Assembly: GCF_946479965.1 (NCBI RefSeq)
Contig: NZ_CAMLHX010000059.1
Location: 1 to 25,552, forward strand
Direction of reading: 5' to 3'
Length of the DNA stretch: 25,552 bases
Source: an uncultured Mucilaginibacter sp.
GTDB taxonomy: Bacteria; Bacteroidota; Bacteroidia; Sphingobacteriales; Sphingobacteriaceae
Positions 1-6,721 of this stretch are shown here, piece by piece (the first letter of the stretch is position 1; each line of letters starts with the position of its first letter). The notes under the pieces are model-generated. The model had not been told where the DNA came from. It searched no databases and saw only the letters and a list, made by a program, of their open reading frames with translations. The translations under genes and the position numbers were made by a program.

Positions 1-150
1 AAATTTTAGCCAATTAGTTTGGTTTTGTGAGTAAATTTTGAGTTTTTAACAAATGGCAGATGATTGAGAATGTGGGAAGAGGGGAATGCGGTATTTTATG
101 TGGTTTTTGGGAGGGAAAAAGCGCAAACGACTATAAAAAACAATGTATCG

Positions 151-232
151 CCGGTGATGGGTAGCCCCTCCGGGGCACAAATCAATTCAATTTTCTTTTT
201 CTACAAACAGGTAGCCCCGCTGGGGCATGGCT
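151..232 (+). repeat. REP-like hairpin pair, copy A
   Basis: Two short hairpins of identical design lie here: GCCCC-TCC-GGGGC at 164-176 and GCCCC-GCT-GGGGC at 214-226. Each is preceded by GTAG, whose last G is the first base of the stem, and followed by CA. They are joined by an A/T-rich spacer ending in TTCTACAAAC. The GTAG prefix plus a short GC-rich hairpin is the known layout of REP elements mobilised by RAYT transposases. The whole unit recurs at 269-341. Confidence 0.75.
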
Positions 233-268
233 TGTTGCTTTCAAATAAGTGGCACCGCTGAAGCTGGC

Positions 269-341
269 GGTGATGGGTGGCCCCTCCAAGGCATTAATCA
301 ATTCAATTTCATTTTTCTACAAACCCGCTGAGGCATGGCCT
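269..341 (+). repeat. REP-like unit, degenerate copy B
   Basis: This is a direct copy of 151-232: the same GGTGATGGGT lead, a decayed hairpin (GGCCCCTCCAAGGC), the same AATCAATTCAATTT spacer, TTCTACAAAC and then GCTGAGGCATGGC. About 8 bases, including the second GTAG, are missing at the junction after CTACAAAC. The hairpin has lost perfect pairing, so this copy is probably inactive. Confidence 0.65.
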
Positions 342-389
342 ATCGCGTTTAACGGGATAGTACCTAGTTCGCAAAGACACTTTATTCTT

Positions 390-453
390 TTCTACAAACG
401 GTTAAACCGCCGAGACAAATATGCCCCGGAGGGGCTACCTGTTTGTAGAAAAA
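390..453. repeat. Head-to-head REP-like pair (BIME-like palindrome)
   Basis: TTCTACAAAC at 390-399 is inverted as GTTTGTAGAA at 441-450, so the element is one large imperfect inverted repeat. The right half holds an intact hairpin (GCCCC-GGA-GGGGC, 423-435) followed by TACC, the complement of the forward prefix; the left half is decayed. Two REPs in opposite orientation are the arrangement called BIME in enterobacteria. Confidence 0.65.
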
Positions 454-470
454 ATACAATCAGAAACAAT

Positions 471-490
471 TGCCCTGGAAGGGCTACCCT
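471..490 (-). repeat. REP-like hairpin nearest the transposase
   Basis: GCCCT-GGA-AGGGC (472-484) pairs perfectly over 5 bp and is followed by TACC, so it is a minus-oriented member of the same family. It carries a compensated pair (T-A in place of C-G) relative to the other copies, which suggests the stem is kept by selection. It ends about 30 bases before the transposase start. Confidence 0.6.
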
Positions 491-520
491 TAATCCGAAA
501 CAATTACATATTTTTACAAT

Positions 521-985
521 ATGCCTGATACTTATACACAATTATACATCCATTTCATATTTGCTGTAAAATATCGCGAAGCCTTGATCAAACCTGATTG
601 GGAAGAACGTTTACACAAATATATAACCGGTATTATTCAAAACAACGGGCACAAGTTATTGGCTATTAATTCAGCTACAGATCATACACATGTTTTTATC
701 GGACTCAATCCTAACCAATCTATCTCAGATCTGATGCGATTAGTTAAAGGGGATAGTTCTGAATTCATCAACAAGGAAAAATTAACATCCAGAAAATTTC
801 AGTGGCAGGATGGATACGGAGCATTCAGCAATAGTCGCTCACAAATTGATGGGGTGGTAAAATATATTTTAAACCAGAAAGAACACCATTCCAAAAGAAA
901 TTTTAGAGATGAATACCTCGAAATACTAAAAGATTACAATATTGAGTACGATGAAAAATATGTTTTTAATGAACCGGAAGACTAA
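521..985 (+). CDS. IS200-like Y1 (HUH) transposase, probable RAYT
   Basis: A 154-residue single-domain Y1 transposase of the IS200/REP-associated type, which cuts and joins single-stranded DNA at hairpin-marked sites. The metal-binding HUH motif is H55-T-H57 in the string DHTHVFIG. Close relatives usually have a hydrophobic residue where Thr56 sits. The catalytic tyrosine is most likely Tyr115 in VKYILNQKEHH. The length is normal for the family and the frame is intact. The ATG follows an A/T-rich stretch directly after an array of GTAG-type hairpins (161-490), and no matching hairpin is visible on the other side before rsgA. That one-sided placement fits a resident RAYT better than a complete IS200 element. 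The stop lies 10 bases from the end of convergent rsgA with no terminator between. Family assignment is firm; the RAYT role is inferred from the repeats. Confidence 0.88.
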   Translation: MPDTYTQLYIHFIFAVKYREALIKPDWEERLHKYITGIIQNNGHKLLAINSATDHTHVFIGLNPNQSISDLMRLVKGDSSEFINKEKLTSRKFQWQDGYGAFSNSRSQIDGVVKYILNQKEHHSKRNFRDEYLEILKDYNIEYDEKYVFNEPED

Positions 986-995
986 TTATTTGGAT

Positions 996-1916
996 TTACC
1001 CCCTCGTATCGTTCCCATTATAAATGCTCAAATAGCTTTCATAACGAGATAGCTCAATTTCGCCTTCTTCCAAAGCATCTAGTACGGCGCAGCCGGGTTC
1101 ATTAATGTGGCGGCAGTTGTTAAAGCGGCAATCCTGCATACGGATACGCATTTCGGGAAAGAAACGGCCCAGTTCGTGTTGTTCAATATCTATAATGCCT
1201 AACTCGCGGATGCCGGGTGTATCTATGATAAAACCGCCCTGCGGCAGTTCAAACATTTCGGCGAAGGTTGTGGTGTGCATTCCTTTATCGCTCCAATCAG
1301 AAAGTTGATTAGTACGTAGCGCAAGATCAGGCAATAGCGCGTTGATCAGGCTGGATTTACCAACGCCGGAGTGCCCGGATAGCAAAGTTACCTTATCTTT
1401 CAACAGATCCTGAACCTGTTGAATGTTGGTTCCTTTAATGGCAGATACCTCGAAGCAAGGGTAACCAATGCGCTCATAAATCGCCTTGTATTCTGCAAGT
1501 ATCTCCAAACCTTCGCCGCTAAACAAATCAAGCTTGTTAAAAACCAGCATGGCGGGGATATCATAGGCTTCGGCGGTAACCAAAAACCTGTCGATAAAAC
1601 CCAATGATGTTCGCGGCGAAGCCAAAGTAACTATCAACAGCGCCTGATCAAGATTTGCGGCCAGTATATGCCCCTGCTTAGAAAGATTGACAGATTTACG
1701 GATAATATAATTTTTACGCGGGTGCAGGTTTGATATCACGCCGGTTTCCTGCTCGGGTTCGGGTTCAAAATCAACTATATCACCAACGGCTATTGGGTTA
1801 GTTGTACGGATGCCTTTGGTACGGAAAATGCCTTTTATGCGGCAGTTGTACTTCTCCCCCTCGGGTGTTTGCACCTGGTACCAGCTTCCGGTTGATTTGG
1901 TAATTAATCCCTGCAT
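996..1916 (-). CDS. rsgA: Small ribosomal subunit biogenesis GTPase RsgA
   Basis: A 306-residue circularly permuted GTPase that binds the 30S subunit late in assembly and hydrolyses GTP on release. An OB-fold occupies about residues 1-65. The GTPase motifs come in permuted order: NKLD (127-130, G4), the P-loop GHSGVGKSS (181-189, G1) and DTPG (232-235, G3). The C-terminal zinc knuckle uses Cys263, Cys268, His270 and Cys276. All diagnostic elements and the length agree with RsgA/YjeQ. It is divergent from the carbon-nitrogen hydrolase at 2070 and convergent with the transposase at 521. The ATG at 1916 begins the OB-fold directly, so the start is well supported. Confidence 0.97.
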   Translation of the reverse strand: MQGLITKSTGSWYQVQTPEGEKYNCRIKGIFRTKGIRTTNPIAVGDIVDFEPEPEQETGVISNLHPRKNYIIRKSVNLSKQGHILAANLDQALLIVTLASPRTSLGFIDRFLVTAEAYDIPAMLVFNKLDLFSGEGLEILAEYKAIYERIGYPCFEVSAIKGTNIQQVQDLLKDKVTLLSGHSGVGKSSLINALLPDLALRTNQLSDWSDKGMHTTTFAEMFELPQGGFIIDTPGIRELGIIDIEQHELGRFFPEMRIRMQDCRFNNCRHINEPGCAVLDALEEGEIELSRYESYLSIYNGNDTRG

Positions 1917-2008
1917 TGTAGGGTGTAAAGGTATAAATTTAAAAATTGCGGCGTATCTTTAGCCTAGACAACAAGAGAATTCAAGTTTAAGTTTCCGCGG
2001 CTTTCTAC

Positions 2009-2037
2009 ATAGCGATGGGTTTGAAGCCCATCGCTAT
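2009..2037. repeat. 29-bp palindromic repeat, copy 1
   Basis: Arms ATAGCGATGGG (2009-2019) and CCCATCGCTAT (2027-2037) are perfect inverted repeats around TTTGAAG. The same element, with one loop base changed (TTTGAAA), recurs at 20009-20037. No T-run follows, so it is not a canonical terminator. It sits in the divergent gap between rsgA and the hydrolase. Confidence 0.8.
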
Positions 2038-2069
2038 AGCAGGAATCTTCCGTAATTAACAATACCAAC

Positions 2070-2876
2070 ATGAAAATTGCCTTAGCCTCGCCCCCGTTTC
2101 CGAAATCTGTTGAAGATGGTTTACTATCACTTAAAAAGCTAACGCAGGAAGCGGCTACACAAGGTGCTGAAATTATCTGTTTCCCAGAATCATTCATCCC
2201 CGGCTATCCTTATCCGGAATTTGAAATAGAAAAGTGCTCCCCTGAACGACTACAACAAGCATTAAACAAGGCACAAGTCATAGCCGCTGAAAATAATATC
2301 GCCATACTATTACCCATGGACTGGTATGCCGATGGCTCATACCTTAATGTAGCCCAGGTAATATCCCCCACAGGCGAACTATTAGGCTACCAAACAAAAA
2401 ATCAGCTTGACCCCAGCGAAGACGACATTTGGGATGCTGGTACGCAACGCTATTCGTTTGAGGTAAACAACCTTAAATTCGGCATCGTTATCTGTCACGA
2501 AGGTTTCCGCTACCCAGAAACCGTGAGGTGGGCGGCCAGGCGTGGGGCGCAGGTAGTTTTTCATCCGCATTGCTCAGGCAGTAATAAAAGCGGTCGTGTA
2601 CCGACCGAATGGGGCGATAAAAGCAGTCCGTATTACGAAAAAGCAATGATGATGCGCTCTATTGAGAACAGCGTTTACTTTGCCAGTGCGAATTATGCTT
2701 TTGATTATCCTGACTGTGCCAGTACTGTTATAGCGTCCGATGGTAGTTACGTCGCACATCAACCTTATACTGTGCCCGGCGTGCTAGTGGTTGATATAGA
2801 TCCGCAGCTGGCTACCGGCTATCTGGCTAAGCGTTATAAGCATAGCCCGCACCAACAAGGTATACAAAGCCTGTAG
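2070..2876 (+). CDS. Carbon-nitrogen hydrolase (nitrilase superfamily)
   Basis: A 268-residue cytoplasmic enzyme of the nitrilase superfamily, which cleaves non-peptide C-N bonds such as amides, carbamoyl groups or nitriles through a thioester intermediate. The Glu-Lys-Cys triad is visible: Glu40 in FPESFIPGYP, Lys110 in YQTKNQLDP and Cys142 in IVICHEGFRYPE. The string around Glu40 is close to that of nitrilase/aliphatic amidase branches, but the substrate cannot be read from the sequence. It stands alone on the plus strand, with the 29-bp palindrome upstream and the threonine promoter about 30 bases downstream. No terminator is visible behind it. Confidence 0.9.
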   Translation: MKIALASPPFPKSVEDGLLSLKKLTQEAATQGAEIICFPESFIPGYPYPEFEIEKCSPERLQQALNKAQVIAAENNIAILLPMDWYADGSYLNVAQVISPTGELLGYQTKNQLDPSEDDIWDAGTQRYSFEVNNLKFGIVICHEGFRYPETVRWAARRGAQVVFHPHCSGSNKSGRVPTEWGDKSSPYYEKAMMMRSIENSVYFASANYAFDYPDCASTVIASDGSYVAHQPYTVPGVLVVDIDPQLATGYLAKRYKHSPHQQGIQSL

Positions 2877-2903
2877 ACTTAATAAAAAAATAACGCTTTA
2901 ATA

Positions 2904-2934
2904 TTGCTATTTAGAAAATTAACCCTTTAATTTG
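2904..2934 (+). promoter_or_regulatory. Probable thr operon promoter
   Basis: TTG at 2904-2906 and TTAATTTG at 2927-2934 are separated by 20 bases. This matches the Bacteroidota primary-sigma pattern (TTG about 20 bases before TAnnTTTG) with one mismatch in the -7 box. Transcription would start near 2940, about 10 bases before the leader peptide ATG. Confidence 0.6.
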
Positions 2935-2950
2935 CCCACGCAATAAAACA

Positions 2951-3016
2951 ATGATAAAGATTAACACCATAACAACAACCATTACTACCACCGGCATCAA
3001 CATCGGAGGAAGGTAA
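2951..3016 (+). CDS. thrL: thr operon leader peptide
   Basis: A 21-codon open frame with 7 Thr and 6 Ile codons. Residues 6-14 read TITTTITTT, followed by G-I-N-I-G-G-R. The E. coli thr operon leader peptide has the same kind of Thr/Ile run, and nothing else explains this composition directly upstream of thrA. Its job is to report charged tRNA-Thr and tRNA-Ile: a ribosome stalled in the run leaves the last codons uncovered. Those codons (3004-3013) are complementary to the 5' arm of the terminator at 3054-3081. A ribosome that reaches the stop covers them and termination follows. Like other leader peptides it is below usual gene-calling limits. Confidence 0.88.
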   Translation: MIKINTITTTITTTGINIGGR

Positions 3017-3065
3017 TCGTATGGTGTAACCAGATAAAGAAAAACCACATGAGCGCCTTCCTCCG
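3004..3065 (+). promoter_or_regulatory. thr attenuator antiterminator helix
   Basis: CGGAGGAAGG at 3004-3013 is a perfect 10-base complement of CCTTCCTCCG at 3056-3065, which contains most of the 5' arm of the terminator. The two pairings are mutually exclusive. A further helix, ACACCATA (2964-2971) with TATGGTGT (3020-3027), plus ATTAC (2981-2985) with GTAAT (3013-3017), could act as the 1:2 structure that disables the antiterminator when the leader is not translated. Confidence 0.82.
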
Positions 3066-3086
3066 GAAACAGGGGAAGGCGTTTTT
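3054..3086 (+). terminator. thr operon attenuator terminator
   Basis: CGCCTTCC (3054-3061) pairs with GGAAGGCG (3074-3081) around a 12-base loop and is followed by TTTTTGTTT. It lies between the leader peptide and thrA, 18 bases before the thrA start, as expected for a transcription attenuator. Confidence 0.88.
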
Positions 3087-3104
3087 GTTTAATATCCAAT
3101 ATAA

Positions 3105-5555
3105 ATGAAAGTTTTAAAATTTGGCGGCACATCCGTAGGTTCAGGTCAGAGCATCAGTACTTTAATTGATATTTTAAAGAACGAGGTGACAACCACGGGC
3201 AAAAAACCTATTGTGGTGCTTTCTGCCATGAGCGGCGTAACCAACCTGTTGCTGTCAATGGCTGAACAGGCTGCTGAAGGCCACGACTTTGTTGCCGGCC
3301 TTGCCGAACTGGAGCGTCGCCATTTTGATGTGGTGAAAGAACTTTTGGAGATACAAAACCAAAACCCCGCCTTAACCCGCCTTAAATTAAACTTTAATCA
3401 GCTAGAAGAGCTTTTGCAGGGCATACTTACCCTGCGCGAGCTTACCCCAAAAACACGCGACCTTGTTTTAAGTTATGGCGAGCGTTGCTCTGCTATGATG
3501 ATAAGCAAGATAGCCGCACAATATTTCCCCGAAGCTATTTATGTTGACGCGAGTGAATTAATAAAAACCGACAGTAGCTTTGGCAACGCCAGGGTTCAAA
3601 CAGAAATTACCGAGCAGGTTATTCGTGGCTTTTACAACGGACATAAAGATAAAATGCTGTTTGTAACCGGCTTTATCGCTGGTAATGATCAGGGCCAGAT
3701 CACCACACTTGGCAGAGGTGGCAGCGATTATACCGCGGCAATATTTGCAGCAGCGCTTAACGCGTCTGAAATTGAAATATGGACAGATGTTAACGGCATG
3801 ATGACTGCCGACCCACGCATGGTTAAAAAAGCGTTCAGTTTACCTGAACTTACTTATACCGAAGCTATGGAACTATCCTACTTCGGTGCAAAGGTGATAT
3901 ATCCGCCTACCATGATCCCTGCTTTCATGAAACGTATCCCAATTGTTATCCGCAATACTTTTGAGCCGGAATTTAAGGGAACCTTTATTCGTCATGATTG
4001 CAAGCCATCAAATTTGGCCATAAAAGGGATATCGTCTATTAACAACATCAGCATCCTTAATGTTCAAGGCAGCGGCATGGTGGGTAAATCTGGCTTTAGC
4101 GGCAGGTTGTTCTCGCTGTTAGCGCGCGAGCAGATCAACGTTATCCTGATCACTCAATCATCATCAGAACACAGCATTACGTTCGCGGTATCGCCCGGCG
4201 ATACTGAAAAGGCGCTTCAGGTTATTGAGCATGAGTTCGAGCTGGAACTGATGGCAAAAAAACTGGAAAATGTTGAAATTGAAAAAGACCTGGCCATACT
4301 TGCTGTTGTAGGCGAGAATATGAAGGAAACTCCTGGTGTGTCAGGCAAGTTGTTCAGTTCACTTGGCCGTAACGGCGTAAACGTTCGTGCCATTGCGCAA
4401 GGCTCATCAGAATATAATATATCGGTTATCATATCAGCGAGCGATTTGAACAAAGCGCTAAACGCTGTTCACGATGCTTTCTTTGTTGAGTTAACCAAAA
4501 CCCTGCACGCGTTTTGCCTGGGTACAGGCAACATCGGTAAAACGCTCTTCAACCAATTGAATGGCCACGCTGCTTTTCTTCAGGAAAACAATGGCATACA
4601 GGTTAAAATTGCAGGTATAAGTAATACCCGTAAAATGGCTTTTAACAGTGATGGCATTGATCTGGATGAGTGGGAAAATGCCCTGGAAAGATCGCATGAC
4701 ACGGCTGATCTGGCCGGCTTCGTTGCTAAAATGCAAAGTATGAATCTGCCGAACTGCGTTTTTATAGATAACACCGCCAGTCAGAAACCTATTGCTTTTT
4801 ATAAAGATGTTTTAGAATCAACCATATCTATCGTAACCTGCAATAAAATAGGTAACTCAGGGCCGTACAGCCAATATAAAATGTTCCGCGATGCGGCACG
4901 CCAGCATGGGGTTGATTTCTTTTATGAGACCAATGTGGGTGCAGGTTTGCCTATCATCCGTACTTTAAAAGATCTGATGAACAGCGGCGACCGTGTGCAA
5001 CGCATTGAGGCTATTCTATCGGGCACTATATCATTCATCTTTAATAATTTTAAAGGCGATGTAAGCTTTCATGATGTGGTTAAGCTGGCACAGGAAAAAG
5101 GCTATACCGAACCTGACCCGCGTGACGACCTGCGCGGCACCGACTTTATGCGCAAAATGCTGATCCTGGCCCGCGATGCCGGTTATAGTCTGGAGGCAAA
5201 TGATGTTAAGATAGGCAGTATTTTACCACAAGCTTGTTTGGATGCCAATTCGGTAGATGATTTTTACGCGGCATTAAAAGCGGAGGACGCTTACTTTGCC
5301 AACCTTAAAGCAGAAGCCGAAAGCAATGGCAAAGTGTTAAGATACATAGGCATATTAGAGAACGGCAAGGCGGCTATAACTTTAGAAATGGTTGATGAAA
5401 ACCACCCTTTCTTTACCCTTTCCGGCAGCGACAATATTATATCTTTCACAACCGACAGATACAAAGAGCGCCCATTAGTAGTTAAAGGGCCCGGAGCGGG
5501 TGCAGAAGTTACCGCCGCAGGCGTGTTTGCTGATCTGATAAATGTAGGGGCGTGA
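3105..5555 (+). CDS. thrA: Bifunctional aspartate kinase / homoserine dehydrogenase I
   Basis: An 816-residue fusion carrying the first and third steps of the threonine/methionine branch from aspartate. The kinase domain (1 to about 300) has KFGGTS at 5-10 and TLGRGGSDYT at 201-210. Two ACT domains follow (about 312-380 and 394-460), where threonine normally gives feedback inhibition. The dehydrogenase starts near 468 with the nucleotide loop GTGNIG (473-478), then NVGAGLPI (610-617) and the active-site stretch around Asp675, Asp680 and Lys684. The length matches enterobacterial ThrA (about 820). It is the first structural gene after the attenuator and is followed by thrB after 48 bases. Confidence 0.97.
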   Translation: MKVLKFGGTSVGSGQSISTLIDILKNEVTTTGKKPIVVLSAMSGVTNLLLSMAEQAAEGHDFVAGLAELERRHFDVVKELLEIQNQNPALTRLKLNFNQLEELLQGILTLRELTPKTRDLVLSYGERCSAMMISKIAAQYFPEAIYVDASELIKTDSSFGNARVQTEITEQVIRGFYNGHKDKMLFVTGFIAGNDQGQITTLGRGGSDYTAAIFAAALNASEIEIWTDVNGMMTADPRMVKKAFSLPELTYTEAMELSYFGAKVIYPPTMIPAFMKRIPIVIRNTFEPEFKGTFIRHDCKPSNLAIKGISSINNISILNVQGSGMVGKSGFSGRLFSLLAREQINVILITQSSSEHSITFAVSPGDTEKALQVIEHEFELELMAKKLENVEIEKDLAILAVVGENMKETPGVSGKLFSSLGRNGVNVRAIAQGSSEYNISVIISASDLNKALNAVHDAFFVELTKTLHAFCLGTGNIGKTLFNQLNGHAAFLQENNGIQVKIAGISNTRKMAFNSDGIDLDEWENALERSHDTADLAGFVAKMQSMNLPNCVFIDNTASQKPIAFYKDVLESTISIVTCNKIGNSGPYSQYKMFRDAARQHGVDFFYETNVGAGLPIIRTLKDLMNSGDRVQRIEAILSGTISFIFNNFKGDVSFHDVVKLAQEKGYTEPDPRDDLRGTDFMRKMLILARDAGYSLEANDVKIGSILPQACLDANSVDDFYAALKAEDAYFANLKAEAESNGKVLRYIGILENGKAAITLEMVDENHPFFTLSGSDNIISFTTDRYKERPLVVKGPGAGAEVTAAGVFADLINVGA

Positions 5556-5603
5556 TGATGTGCAGATGAGTGGATATGCAGATGTGCAGATAAAATGATT
5601 TAA

Positions 5604-6581
5604 ATGGAAGAATTAATAATGTCGGAAAAGATGCCAGCATTTGATGTAAAAGAAAAAAGTGTCCGCGTTTTTGCGCCGGCTACTGTAGCAAACGTAGTAT
5701 GCGGTTTTGATGTGCTCGGATTTGCAGTAAATGAGCCCGGCGATGAAGTAATAATGCGTGTTACTGATAAACCCGGTATTACCATCAGCAAAATTACCGG
5801 CGATGACGGAAGATTGCCGCTTAATCCTGAAAAAAACACCGTAAGCGTTAGTGTTAAGCATTATCTTCAAAGCATTGGTCGCGCGGATATTGGTTTAGAT
5901 ATTGAACTGCATAAAAAAATGCCTATCGGCAGCGGATTGGGTTCAAGCTCTGCAAGTACCGTGGCAGGCTTGTTTGCTATTAAAACCCTTTTGGGTGATA
6001 CCAGCGACCCGATAAAGCTTTTACCCTTTGCTATGAAAGGTGAAGAAATGGCCTGTGGCCATGGCCATGCTGATAACGTGGCGCCTGCGCTTTTTGGTGG
6101 TTTTGTTTTGATCCGCAGTTATGAACCGCTTGATGTGGTAAGGTTACCGCATCCAAAAGGTTTGTATTGCGCCATTGTTTTCCCTGATGTGGATGTACCT
6201 ACCCGCGAGGCCAGGCAGATCATCCGCAATAAAATATACATGAAAGACGCCGTTACCCAATGGGGCAATATTGCCGGCTTGGTAAGCGGTTTATTTATGG
6301 GCGATATTGATCTGATTGGTCGCAGTATGAAAGATGTATTGGTTGAGCCGGTACGCTCTATGCTAATACCTGATTTTTATAAAATGCGCGAAATAGCGAT
6401 GGAAACAGGGGCGGTAAGTTTTGGTATTTCAGGTTCGGGACCATCCGTATTTGCGTTTACCAAAGATGAAGAGACAGCAAAAGTCATCACCCAAAAACTG
6501 CAAAAGCATTTAACAGGCATAAAAATTGGCTCGCAAGCCTACGTATCGCCAATTAATGATGCAGGGCCGAAGGTGCTTTAA
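5604..6581 (+). CDS. thrB: Homoserine kinase
   Basis: A 325-residue GHMP-family kinase that phosphorylates homoserine for threonine synthase. The ATP loop PIGSGLGSSSAS is at 107-118, the N-terminal FAPATVANVVCGFDVLGFA segment binds substrate, and ISGSGPSVFAF near the C-terminus is the third GHMP motif. An in-frame ATG at 5619 could be the real start, since the family usually begins only a few residues before the first strand; both are plausible. The 48-base gap after thrA holds a small degenerate repeat. Confidence 0.95.
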   Translation: MEELIMSEKMPAFDVKEKSVRVFAPATVANVVCGFDVLGFAVNEPGDEVIMRVTDKPGITISKITGDDGRLPLNPEKNTVSVSVKHYLQSIGRADIGLDIELHKKMPIGSGLGSSSASTVAGLFAIKTLLGDTSDPIKLLPFAMKGEEMACGHGHADNVAPALFGGFVLIRSYEPLDVVRLPHPKGLYCAIVFPDVDVPTREARQIIRNKIYMKDAVTQWGNIAGLVSGLFMGDIDLIGRSMKDVLVEPVRSMLIPDFYKMREIAMETGAVSFGISGSGPSVFAFTKDEETAKVITQKLQKHLTGIKIGSQAYVSPINDAGPKVL

Positions 6582-6650
6582 TTAGTGAATGACTGAATTA
6601 GTGATTGAGTGAATGCCAATCTTTCTCACAATGACAAGGTAAAACAAATT

Positions 6651-6720
6651 CGAAATCGAAAACTCGATATTCGAAATCAAAATAAATCCGACATCGAAAA
6701 TCCGATATCCGAAATAAAAA
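6651..6720 (+). repeat. Degenerate direct repeat in thrB-thrC spacer
   Basis: Two imperfect copies of about 32 bases (6651-6683 and 6689-6720) follow the scheme CGAAATCGAAAAnTCGATATnCGAAAT. Each copy is rich in CGA and in the self-complementary words TCGATA/TATCGA and ATTCGAAAT. Just before, 6582-6614 is a loose repetition of GTGAATGA/GTGATTGAGTGAATG. No gene is present. The spacer is unusually long (140 bases) for an operon otherwise closely packed. Confidence 0.55.
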
Positions 6721-6721
6721 A

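Noticed and set aside
161..484. CRISPR array
   Set aside because: The repeats are short hairpins in both orientations with irregular spacing and shared spacer sequence, and no cas gene is nearby.
64..569. Open frames of 65 and 106 codons across the repeat array
   Set aside because: They run through hairpin repeats, contain the repeated string SxxAxINSIxFFYK from the DNA repeat, and look like translated repeat DNA rather than genes.
521..985. Complete IS200 insertion sequence with two defined ends
   Set aside because: Hairpins are found only on the left side, and the right side runs directly into rsgA, so no element boundaries can be drawn.
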